A stretch of DNA of 5,587 bases from an uncultured Bacilli bacterium (GTDB lineage: Bacteria; Bacillota_I; Bacilli_A; RF39; UBA660), in assembly GCA_947599755.1 (NCBI GenBank), contig CANQFO010000070.1, positions 1 through 5,587 of the forward strand, given 5' to 3'. Position numbers and translations under genes: made by a program. The notes under the pieces were generated by a model. It did no database searches, was not told the DNA's origin, and worked only from the letters and a program-made list of their open reading frames with translations. Below are positions 1-5,587 of this stretch, piece after piece (positions within the stretch are counted from its first letter, which is position 1; every line of letters begins with the position of its first letter).

Positions 1-1
1 T

Positions 2-1723
2 GAATGGTTAGTAAATTCTTCTTATGTTCTATCTCAAATCAAAACAGGATATCACTATTTTAATCCAGTAATGAGAGCAACAAAAACGGACGTTTTCGCA
101 ACGATTCCCGTCCCAGTTGCGAATATATTAGGATTAACCAAGCCATTTGTCTTTTCCTACATCATTTTAGGAAAAGACTATGGAATGTCATTTTATTGGT
201 TTGGTCGATTAATTGCCTTGTTTATGATTACATTTGAATTGTTTATGGTATTAACGAAAGGGCAAAAAATATCTTCATTAATTGGAGCGATTTTGACCAC
301 ATTTTCACCTCCTGTTTTTTGGTGGTATTCATCACAATTAGTAGAAATGTTAATTGGAGGAGGATTCACCATATTAATGTTTAATCAATTTCTAAAAGCA
401 AAAACAAACAAAAGAAAAATGATTTTCTCCCTTTTGATTGCCTTTGGATTCTTATCCTATGCCTTTACTTTATATCCAGCTTGGCTAATCCCATTTAGTT
501 ATGTTTATTTATTCTTAGCAATTTATATTCTAATCGATACAAAAGAAAATCATCAGTTTAAGGGAAAGAATTTGAAACTTTTATCCATTCCCATATGCAT
601 CATTATAGCAAGTTTAATTTACTTTTTTACCAAAAGCCATCAAACCTTTACTGCTTTAATGAAAACAGCTTATCCTGGAGCAAGATTTATAAAAGGAGGA
701 GAAAATTATGAAAATCTATTTTCTTATCCTATCGCTTTATTCTTTCCTTATATGAATATAGGAGGTTCTTCTTGTGAATTAAGCACGTTTTATTCCTTTT
801 TCCCTTTCATCGTATTGATTGCCATATATGAATTAATCAAAACCAGAAACAAGAAAAAAGAAAACATTTTGCTATTAGGAATAACTGGATTAGTAATCAT
901 CAATTTAATTTTTTCGTTTCTATCATTCCCTAAATTTTTAGCCAAAATTACTTTCTATTATATGGTACCAGAAAAAAGGTTAAATGTAGTAACCTCATTT
1001 CTTTGCATAATTTTATTTACGCTACTAATAGATAGAATAAAAATCAAAACCAAAAAAGAAAAATGGATACTAATCACAATACTGATTCTATCCACAATCT
1101 TCAGTATAAGTGCTCCATTCATTTTTCTACAGCAAAAATTGTCGAAAAAATTCATGTTGATTTCTGCACTACTTCTAAGCAGTGCAAGTATATTTTTTCT
1201 CCTAAAGAGAAAAAATATACTATTAATAATAATAACAATATTATCCATTGCGACAACAATATATATAAATCCTGTAATGAAAGGATTCTCTGCACTAGAT
1301 CAAAAACCATTAGCGAAAGAATTAAAAAAACACCAAGGCGAAAAAGCAACTTGGCTTTCCCTAAACTCCTTTGTCATTCCCAATTACTTAGGAATTGAGG
1401 GAATGAAAACAATTAATACAACCAATATTATTCCCAATGTCAAGTTGTGGCAAAAAATTGATCCGAAGAAAAAATTTGAAAAAATATATAATCGATATGC
1501 TCACATCAATATTGAATTAACACAAAAAGAGACCAAATTTGAACTAGTACAAGGAGATTTATTTAATCTTTACCTAAATACAAAAGATTTATGTACATTA
1601 GACGTAGATTATGTAACTTCATCTGAAAAATTAGAGAAATACAATCAAAAAGAAATCACATTGGAAAAGAAATATCATAAAGATAATCTCTACATATATA
1701 AAACAAATTGTCTAGGAGGCTAA
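2..1723 (+). CDS. Large multi-pass membrane protein, probable GT-C-type glycosyltransferase (5' end outside window)
   Basis: The reading frame is open from base 2, so the gene begins upstream. The first ATG inside the window (71) is internal; 573 residues are visible. The visible start, EWLVNSSYVLSQ, followed by a loop and GMSFYWFGR (residues 61-69), resembles the first extracytoplasmic loop of large bacterial membrane proteins of the DUF7657 type, which are thought to be GT-C-like; that family name is from memory. About a dozen hydrophobic helices follow, roughly at 67-85, 91-109, 113-130, 140-157, 161-178, 193-209, 263-279, 288-308, 327-344, 355-375, 384-401 and 404-422. A hydrophilic tail (about 424-573) probably lies outside the membrane. 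A GT-C enzyme would move a sugar from a polyprenyl-phosphate carrier onto a surface glycan. The acidic residue typical of the first loop may be E1 here or lie just upstream. The stop is 2 bases before the next start, so it is co-transcribed with the GT2 gene. Membrane protein: near certain. Transferase role: inferred. Confidence 0.72.
   Translation, partial: EWLVNSSYVLSQIKTGYHYFNPVMRATKTDVFATIPVPVANILGLTKPFVFSYIILGKDYGMSFYWFGRLIALFMITFELFMVLTKGQKISSLIGAILTTFSPPVFWWYSSQLVEMLIGGGFTILMFNQFLKAKTNKRKMIFSLLIAFGFLSYAFTLYPAWLIPFSYVYLFLAIYILIDTKENHQFKGKNLKLLSIPICIIIASLIYFFTKSHQTFTALMKTAYPGARFIKGGENYENLFSYPIALFFPYMNIGGSSCELSTFYSFFPFIVLIAIYELIKTRNKKKENILLLGITGLVIINLIFSFLSFPKFLAKITFYYMVPEKRLNVVTSFLCIILFTLLIDRIKIKTKKEKWILITILILSTIFSISAPFIFLQQKLSKKFMLISALLLSSASIFFLLKRKNILLIIITILSIATTIYINPVMKGFSALDQKPLAKELKKHQGEKATWLSLNSFVIPNYLGIEGMKTINTTNIIPNVKLWQKIDPKKKFEKIYNRYAHINIELTQKETKFELVQGDLFNLYLNTKDLCTLDVDYVTSSEKLEKYNQKEITLEKKYHKDNLYIYKTNCLGG
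1165..1186. repeat. Imperfect 22-bp palindrome inside a coding region
   Basis: TGCACT (1165-1170) and AGTGCA (1181-1186) are perfect inverted arms. The inside continues as CTT/AAG after a single A-C mismatch, so nearly the whole 22 bases are self-complementary. It lies in the 3' third of the first gene and directly abuts a second, longer palindrome. No function is established. In mRNA it could form a hairpin. Confidence 0.6.
1187..1221. repeat. Perfect inverted repeat, 15-bp arms and 5-base loop, inside a coding region
   Basis: Bases 1187-1201 are the exact reverse complement of 1207-1221, with a CTAAA loop (1202-1206). The arms read AGTATATTTTTTCTC and its complement; they are A/T-rich with 4 G/C pairs. 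It encodes a membrane-helix/loop boundary of the first gene (around SIFFLLKRKNIL). It is not followed by a T-run on either strand, so it is not a standard terminator. The T-run of the left arm does sit a few bases after the preceding palindrome. Confidence 0.7.
1714..1719 (+). promoter_or_regulatory. Ribosome binding site that decides the GT2 start
   Basis: A full AGGAGG lies within the last codons of the upstream gene, 6 bases before ATG 1726. It rules out the alternative in-frame TTG at 1708, which would overlap the upstream gene and place the Shine-Dalgarno site inside its own coding sequence. Confidence 0.9.
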
Positions 1724-1725
1724 GG

Positions 1726-2445
1726 ATGAAAAAGAAAAAAGTATTACTGATGCTTGCAGCTTATAATGAAGAAGAAAATATAGAAAGAGTTTGTGAAGAA
1801 ATTATTACTTATAATCAAAAGAACAATACATCATATGATTTTCTAGTAATTAATGATGGATCAACCGATAAAACAGGACAAATTCTAGATGAAAAAGGAT
1901 ATAATCACGTTGATCTTATCCACAATTTAGGAATTGGTGGAGCAATTCAAACAGGATATAAATATGCCAAAGAAAAAAACTATGATATTGCTGTTCAATA
2001 TGATGGAGACGGACAACACGACATTCATTATGTGCAAAAAATTATTGATCCCATTATCCATAATGATGCAGATTTTGTAATAGGAAGTAGATTTGTAGAA
2101 AACATTAGTAAATTTAAAACCAGTAGAAAAAGAAGAATAGGAATAAAAATTATTTCCATATTCATTAAAATGGCTTGTGGATTTAAAGGATATGATACAA
2201 CTAGTGGATTTAGAGCCTGTAACAAAGAAATAATCAAGGACTTTGCCAGAGACTATCCAATAGAATATCCAGAACCAATTACCATAGTAGAAGTAGCCAA
2301 AAGAAAATATCGGATAAAAGAAGTAGGAGTCAACATGAGAGAAAGAATTGGGGGAAAATCATCCATCCATTCTTGGAAAGAAGCTTATTACATGCTAAAT
2401 GTTTGTTTATCCATTTTAATTGCTGGAATAAGGAGGTATAAATAA
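1726..2445 (+). CDS. Family 2 glycosyltransferase, polyprenyl-phosphate sugar synthase type (GacI/DPM1-like)
   Basis: This 239-residue protein has a GT-A fold and probably transfers a sugar from a nucleotide donor to undecaprenyl phosphate on the cytoplasmic face. Visible motifs in order: AAYNEEENI (11-19), NDGSTD (43-48, nucleotide binding), DGDGQHD (93-99, the metal-binding DxD with QHD), GSRF (120-123), DTTSGFRA (157-164, acceptor/catalytic region) and MRERIGGKSS (204-213). These are the hallmarks of dolichol/undecaprenyl-phosphate sugar synthases. Unlike GtrB or CsbB it lacks a C-terminal pair of membrane helices. Only a short hydrophobic stretch at about 219-235 may touch the membrane. 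The start is ATG 1726, chosen for the AGGAGG 6 bases upstream. Its stop codon overlaps the next start by one base (TAATG), and the next gene encodes a DUF2304-like protein, the known partner of GacI. The sugar cannot be told from sequence: GlcNAc by analogy to GacI; glucose, galactose or Galf are alternatives. Confidence 0.9.
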   Translation: MKKKKVLLMLAAYNEEENIERVCEEIITYNQKNNTSYDFLVINDGSTDKTGQILDEKGYNHVDLIHNLGIGGAIQTGYKYAKEKNYDIAVQYDGDGQHDIHYVQKIIDPIIHNDADFVIGSRFVENISKFKTSRKRRIGIKIISIFIKMACGFKGYDTTSGFRACNKEIIKDFARDYPIEYPEPITIVEVAKRKYRIKEVGVNMRERIGGKSSIHSWKEAYYMLNVCLSILIAGIRRYK

Positions 2446-2789
2446 TGCCAAAAAATTTAACCTTAATCGTGATTCTCTTCTCTCTTTTCTTATTTATATT
2501 AGTATTATACTTATTAAGAAAGGGAAGAATCCCTGTTAAATATGCCTTAATATGGTTATTCTTTGTAGTAGTAATTGCCTTAGTATCAATTATTCCTAAT
2601 CTAATGGAAAATTTAGCAAACTTCTTAGGATTTGAACTATTATCCAATATGATATTAACCCTCTTCATTGCGATTTTATTACTACTTACCTTAATCCAAA
2701 CAGTAATGATTGCTGGTCAAAAGAAAAAAACAATTTTATTAATCCAAGAATTATCTCTACTAAAAAAAGAAATGGAGGAGAAAAAATGA
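2445..2789 (+). CDS. Small membrane protein of DUF2304/GacJ type, likely partner of the GT2 enzyme
   Basis: This 114-residue protein has three predicted membrane helices (about 4-24, 34-50, 67-90). A charged C-terminal helix (93-114, rich in K and E, with heptad-like leucines) is probably cytoplasmic. The basic linker RKGRIPVKYALIW (25-37) after helix 1 and the P-N-L-x-x-x-L-A-x-x-L-G-F segment (51-63) before helix 3 match what I recall of DUF2304. In Streptococcus pyogenes the DUF2304 protein GacJ binds the Und-P-GlcNAc synthase GacI and stimulates it. Here it follows the GT2 gene with a one-base overlap, which supports a complex. Because the GT2 has no obvious membrane anchor, this protein may hold it at the membrane (inference). 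A clear site, AGGAGG (2431-2436), sits 8 bases before ATG 2445. The gene ends in TGA overlapping the next ATG. Confidence 0.8.
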   Translation: MPKNLTLIVILFSLFLFILVLYLLRKGRIPVKYALIWLFFVVVIALVSIIPNLMENLANFLGFELLSNMILTLFIAILLLLTLIQTVMIAGQKKKTILLIQELSLLKKEMEEKK

Positions 2790-3133
2790 AATATCTATTA
2801 ACACTAATTTATATTATGTTAACAACAGGTGGTCTATTTTGTTTAAAATTAGGGGGAAATTCTCTTTCCCTATCCCTAAAAAATGAAATTAGTTTTAGAA
2901 TAGGATTTATTACCACTTTAGGATTTTTATTCTATATTGGAAGCTTTCTACTATGGCAAAAATTACTAACAACATACAATTTAAGTTATATCGTTCCCAT
3001 AACGACAGGAATTATTCAAGTAATTGTTCTATTAGTAAGTTATTTTTTCTTCAAAGAATCGATAACCAGTATAAATTTAGTAGGAATTATTTTAGTGATT
3101 ATAGGAATTATCTTAATTACCATCAAAAAATAA
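2786..3133 (+). CDS. Four-helix SMR/EamA-like membrane protein, probable lipid-linked sugar flippase
   Basis: This 115-residue protein has four hydrophobic helices (about 2-22, 38-58, 66-88, 95-113), the size and layout of small multidrug resistance (SMR) proteins and of ArnE/ArnF. The end, FFKESITSINLVGIILVIIG (88-107), matches the last helix pair of EamA/SMR proteins (basic/acidic turn, then helix 4 with a G-x-x-L-I-x-x-G pattern). The first helix has LKLGG (20-24), aligning with the conserved Lys of SMR proteins. The Glu that drug/proton antiporters such as EmrE carry 8 residues before that Lys is Thr13 here, which argues against drug export. Between an Und-P-sugar synthase and a GT-C transferase, the natural role is moving Und-P-sugar across the membrane, probably as a dimer. 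The GGAGG at 2774-2778 is 7 bases upstream of the start. The ATGA overlap with the previous gene implies translational coupling. A cation/drug transporter remains possible but less likely. Confidence 0.78.
   Translation: MKYLLTLIYIMLTTGGLFCLKLGGNSLSLSLKNEISFRIGFITTLGFLFYIGSFLLWQKLLTTYNLSYIVPITTGIIQVIVLLVSYFFFKESITSINLVGIILVIIGIILITIKK
2849..2879. repeat. Bulged hairpin-forming inverted repeat inside the SMR-like gene
   Basis: GGGAAA (2854-2859) pairs with TTTCCC (2865-2870) across a TTCTC loop. The flanking TTAGG (2849-2853) pairs with CCTAA (2875-2879) with a four-base bulge on one side. The whole could fold as an 11-bp stem early in the mRNA of the SMR-like gene. No T-run follows. A chance structure in A/T-rich coding DNA is possible. 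Confidence 0.4.
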
Positions 3134-3138
3134 GGGGG
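3132..3138 (+). promoter_or_regulatory. Off-consensus ribosome binding site (AAGGGGG) overlapping the previous stop
   Basis: The site for the 3146 gene reads AAGGGGG rather than AAGGAGG and overlaps the TAA stop of the SMR-like gene (3131-3133). It leaves 7 bases to ATG 3146. The single A-to-G change would still allow a G-U pair with the 16S tail, so translation may be weaker than for the other genes, which carry GGAGG or GAGGAG. Confidence 0.65.
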
Positions 3139-3145
3139 AAAATTT

Positions 3146-5017
3146 ATGTTTTATTTGCAGATAATGATACTACTAATTTTTCTATCTCTAGGGATAAAGC
3201 AAATAGGAAAAATTAAAGATAGATATCTATTTTTAACAACAACCCTAGGGATTAGTATTTTTCTTTATTTATTTGGTTTATTTGATCAATTAAAATTAGG
3301 AATAAATATCCTAATCGGATTAAGTATTCTTTCTTTTTTTTACATTTTATATTTATTAATTAAAAAGAAAATAAAAGGAAAAGATTTAATTAGTCTACCA
3401 ATGATTTTTTTCGCAATTACTGAATTAGCAATTTATTTAATCGTGATGAAAACGCATTATACCGATTGGGATGAATTTTCGCATTGGGGACCAAATTTAA
3501 AAGCAATGTTAGCTTATGATACATTTTGGGCAAATCCATCTTGGAATGGAACACATATTTCATATCCGCCGTTAGTAGGAATTTTTGAATATTTATTCTG
3601 TAAATTATATGGAGGATTTCACGAAGGTGTATCTTACTTTGCAATTAATACGATAATTGTATCTAGTTTTCTTCTATTGATTAAAGAAGAAACAATCACC
3701 ATAAAAAACATAGGAAAAGCCATATTGACCTTTGTCATTGCCTATACCATCATGTTAAGTTATCAATTTCAATTAACGAGTGTATATATTGATTTTACAT
3801 TAGGAGTAATTTTCTTTACCGGACTCTATATGGCATTAAAAATAAAAGAAGGAAAAAGAGAAAAAATTCTTCTCAGTATGATTTTATTTTCTCTCCCATT
3901 AATGAAAGATACTGGTCTTTTATTATCAGGAATAATTTTAATGGAAATTTTCTTCTTAGAATTTTTCCAAGTAATGAAAGAAAGAAAAATAACGAAAAAT
4001 ACGAAAAAACAAATTTTATGGTTGATATTTTTATTAGGAATCATATTTACTGGATACCTAAGTTATAAAATTTATTGCCAAGCAAAAGGAATCCATGTAG
4101 ATTTTCAACATGATGCCAATAATATTGGAACACTAAGTATAAAGGAATTCATTAAATCTCTTACGTTTATTAAAGCATCAACGAATACGAACCAAGCAAT
4201 TGTTCAAAACTTTTATACCTCATTAAATACAGGAACAATAATCGATGGAGGAATCATAAAAACAGCTTTCCAAGTCCTATTATGTTTATTAACTTATTTA
4301 ATTATTTGTATCAAAAAAGAAAAAAATAAGGATCAAAAAAATAAATATCTAGCAATAACGTTAACCATCATTAGTGGATTTATTCTATATTCCTTATTCC
4401 TATTATGTATTTACTTATTTGCTCTTCCTACTCACGAAGGATTAAATCTAGCATCATACTCAAGATATATGGCAACATTCTTGATAGCACCAACATTATT
4501 AACCATGATAATAATAATCGATCAAAAAGATCTAACCCATCTTCTCATTTTCTTCATCATTATTTTACAAAGCATCAATTTATTCTCTTATTTCAATGCC
4601 CTAAAAAAGATGGAAGTAAAACCCAAAAATGAAGTGATTTTACAAGGAGAATTCTTAAAGAAAAAATTAAAGAAAGAAGATAAAGTATACTTAATTTATC
4701 AAGGAACAGAAGGTTCAGAATTTAATCGAATTCGCTATCAAATTGCTCCGACAAAAACAAATCTATTATGGGAGTGGAGTTTAGGAGAAAAATATGATGA
4801 AAAAGACTATTTCACGATGGAAATGACCAAAGAGGAATGGCTAGAAAAATTAAAAAAAGAAAACTTTAATTATATCTATTTAGGAAAAGTAGATGAACAA
4901 TTTCAAACTTTATTTGGAGACTTATTTGCCGAAAAAAATTTAGAAAAATTAAATGATAGTCTATACCATTTTAACAAAGATATGTCCTTTGAATACATAG
5001 GAAGAAGAGGAGAATAA
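3146..5017 (+). CDS. Large polytopic membrane glycosyltransferase, GT-C-like (GacL/YfhO-type role)
   Basis: This is a 623-residue membrane protein with about 12-14 hydrophobic helices across residues 3-482 and a hydrophilic C-terminal tail (about 488-623), probably extracytoplasmic. After the first four helices comes TDWDEFSHWGP (106-116). An acidic, aromatic-rich first large outer loop is typical of GT-C transferases that use polyprenyl-linked donors, and D107, D109 or E110 are the likely catalytic or metal-binding candidates. Other marked spots are SYPPL (139-143), VYIDF (213-217), KDTG (254-257) in a later loop and SRYM (439-442). It should take the sugar from the flipped Und-P carrier and add it to a surface polysaccharide outside the membrane. 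It lies 12 bases after the flippase-like gene and 2 bases before glf. Start: ATG 3146 with AAGGGGG upstream. I do not recognise a named ortholog; the GT-C call rests on topology, the loop motif and gene order. The alternative, an O-antigen-polymerase/ligase-like protein, is less likely. Confidence 0.8.
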   Translation: MFYLQIMILLIFLSLGIKQIGKIKDRYLFLTTTLGISIFLYLFGLFDQLKLGINILIGLSILSFFYILYLLIKKKIKGKDLISLPMIFFAITELAIYLIVMKTHYTDWDEFSHWGPNLKAMLAYDTFWANPSWNGTHISYPPLVGIFEYLFCKLYGGFHEGVSYFAINTIIVSSFLLLIKEETITIKNIGKAILTFVIAYTIMLSYQFQLTSVYIDFTLGVIFFTGLYMALKIKEGKREKILLSMILFSLPLMKDTGLLLSGIILMEIFFLEFFQVMKERKITKNTKKQILWLIFLLGIIFTGYLSYKIYCQAKGIHVDFQHDANNIGTLSIKEFIKSLTFIKASTNTNQAIVQNFYTSLNTGTIIDGGIIKTAFQVLLCLLTYLIICIKKEKNKDQKNKYLAITLTIISGFILYSLFLLCIYLFALPTHEGLNLASYSRYMATFLIAPTLLTMIIIIDQKDLTHLLIFFIIILQSINLFSYFNALKKMEVKPKNEVILQGEFLKKKLKKEDKVYLIYQGTEGSEFNRIRYQIAPTKTNLLWEWSLGEKYDEKDYFTMEMTKEEWLEKLKKENFNYIYLGKVDEQFQTLFGDLFAEKNLEKLNDSLYHFNKDMSFEYIGRRGE

Positions 5018-5019
5018 TA

Positions 5020-5587
5020 ATGGAAAAAGAAGTGATTATAGTAGGTGCTGGTTTTGCAGGCAGCGTTTTAGCAAGATCATTTGCCGAAGAAGGGAAAAAA
5101 GTATTATTACTGGAAAAAAGAAGTCATATTGGGGGAAATATGTATGAACAAACAAGAAAAAATAAAGTAAGAGTTCATCTTTATGGTCCTCATATTTTCC
5201 ATACCAATGATAAAGAAGTTCTTGACTATCTCAAAAAATTTAGTGGGTTTTACTTTTATGAACATAAAGTATTAGGAAAAATAGAGGGAAAATATGTTCC
5301 AATCCCCTTTAACTTTAAATCATTAGAAATTTTATTCAAAGAAGAAAAAGCGGATAGAATCAAGAAAAAACTACTAAGTGAATATCAAGAAAATCAAAAA
5401 ATCTCCATTTTAGAATTATTAAATAGTAAAGATCAAGAAATAAAAGAATTTGGAGAATATATTTATGATAAAGTATTTGTTCACTATACCGCAAAACAAT
5501 GGAATATCCCTATCGAAGAAGTAGATTCTTCAGTAATTAATCGAGTCCCCGTAATATTAGGATATGATGATAGATATTTTCAAGATA
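5020..5587 (+). CDS. glf: UDP-galactopyranose mutase (3' end outside window)
   Basis: The first 189 residues of a flavoenzyme that converts UDP-galactopyranose to UDP-galactofuranose in the cytoplasm; the full enzyme is usually about 370 residues, so roughly half is present. Visible: the N-terminal FAD-binding dinucleotide fold VIIVGAGFAG (5-14; G9, G11, G14), the acidic end of its second strand at E32, RSHIGGN (34-40), the family signature YGPHIFHTN (55-63) around the flavin, PIPFN (94-98), YTAKQW (156-161, with the Trp that stacks on the uracil of the substrate) and NRVPV (174-178) followed by DDRYFQD (183-189), where the conserved Arg that contacts the UDP diphosphate lies. No catalytic feature is missing in the visible part. 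GAGGAG (5007-5012) lies 7 bases before ATG 5020. The start is 2 bases after the previous stop, so it is in the same operon. Its presence implies galactofuranose in the surface glycan made by this locus. Confidence 0.95.
   Translation, partial: MEKEVIIVGAGFAGSVLARSFAEEGKKVLLLEKRSHIGGNMYEQTRKNKVRVHLYGPHIFHTNDKEVLDYLKKFSGFYFYEHKVLGKIEGKYVPIPFNFKSLEILFKEEKADRIKKKLLSEYQENQKISILELLNSKDQEIKEFGEYIYDKVFVHYTAKQWNIPIEEVDSSVINRVPVILGYDDRYFQD

Noticed and set aside
691..755. A strong GGAGG followed by ATG at 708 inside the first gene, and another AGGAGG at 760-765
   Set aside because: The ATG opens only a 15-codon out-of-frame peptide, and the second site leads to GTG AAT TAA. Both GGAGG stretches encode Gly-containing parts of the membrane protein (KGGE, IGGS), so they are most likely incidental.
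1187..1230. Rho-independent terminator at the perfect inverted repeat
   Set aside because: The stem is A/T-rich and no T-run follows it on either strand. It lies mid-gene with the reading frame intact on both sides.
1063..1398. Second + strand open frame of 111 codons inside the first gene
   Set aside because: Its product is an implausible Asn/Lys/His/Cys-rich sequence out of frame with a clear membrane protein; no ribosome site supports it.
1708..1725. Upstream TTG start for the GT2 gene, adding six residues (MSRRLR)
   Set aside because: It overlaps the previous gene and contains the AGGAGG that serves ATG 1726. The shorter form begins as typical GT2 proteins do.
2330..2668. 112-codon open frame on the minus strand across the GT2/DUF2304 junction
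   Set aside because: It lies opposite two well-supported genes, has no recognisable domain, and is a composition shadow of A/T-rich coding DNA.
2787..2789. Possible use of TGA as tryptophan, as in mycoplasma-type codes
   Set aside because: TGA ends the DUF2304 gene exactly at an ATGA overlap with a good downstream start, and Trp is encoded by TGG throughout, so the standard code fits.
3334..3341. Run of eight T in the GT-C gene as a phase-variation switch
   Set aside because: The run is short for slippage-based switching, the genome is A/T-rich with many runs of 6-7, and the frame is intact.

Overview
The window is a piece of a tightly packed, strongly A/T-rich operon. All genes lie on the + strand, and no gap between genes exceeds 12 bases. 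Shine-Dalgarno sites of the AGGAGG type, lysine/isoleucine-rich proteins, A/T-ending codons and many membrane proteins suggest a low-GC Bacillota (Firmicutes-type) bacterium. The genetic code looks standard: TGG encodes Trp, and TGA terminates the third gene. The genus cannot be told from this window.

Layout: (1) 2-1723, the 3' part of a large multi-pass membrane protein with a soluble C-terminal tail, probably a GT-C-type glycosyltransferase. Its start lies upstream of the window. (2) 1726-2445, a family 2 glycosyltransferase of the polyprenyl-phosphate sugar synthase type. (3) 2445-2789, a small three-helix membrane protein of the DUF2304/GacJ type. (4) 2786-3133, a four-helix SMR/EamA-like small membrane protein, a likely undecaprenyl-phosphate-sugar flippase. 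(5) 3146-5017, a second large GT-C-like membrane glycosyltransferase with a DWDEFSHW motif and a soluble tail. (6) 5020 to the window end, the N-terminal half of UDP-galactopyranose mutase (glf).

Read together, genes 2-5 look like a complete lipid-linked sugar branch: make Und-P-sugar in the cytoplasm (GT2, helped by the DUF2304 protein), flip it (SMR-like protein), and transfer the sugar outside the membrane to a cell-surface glycan (GT-C). The arrangement resembles the GacI-GacJ-flippase-GacL side-chain branch of streptococcal group A carbohydrate, the CsbB/GtcA/YfhO-type three-component systems and the ArnC/ArnEF/ArnT pathway. Glf implies that galactofuranose is used somewhere in the same polysaccharide. 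The locus is therefore most likely part of a cell-wall polysaccharide, teichoic acid or capsule cluster that continues on both sides of the window.

No RNA gene, mobile element, CRISPR array, promoter or convincing terminator was seen. There is no gene-free stretch of 300 bases. The main non-coding-type signal is a pair of abutting palindromes inside the first gene (1165-1221).
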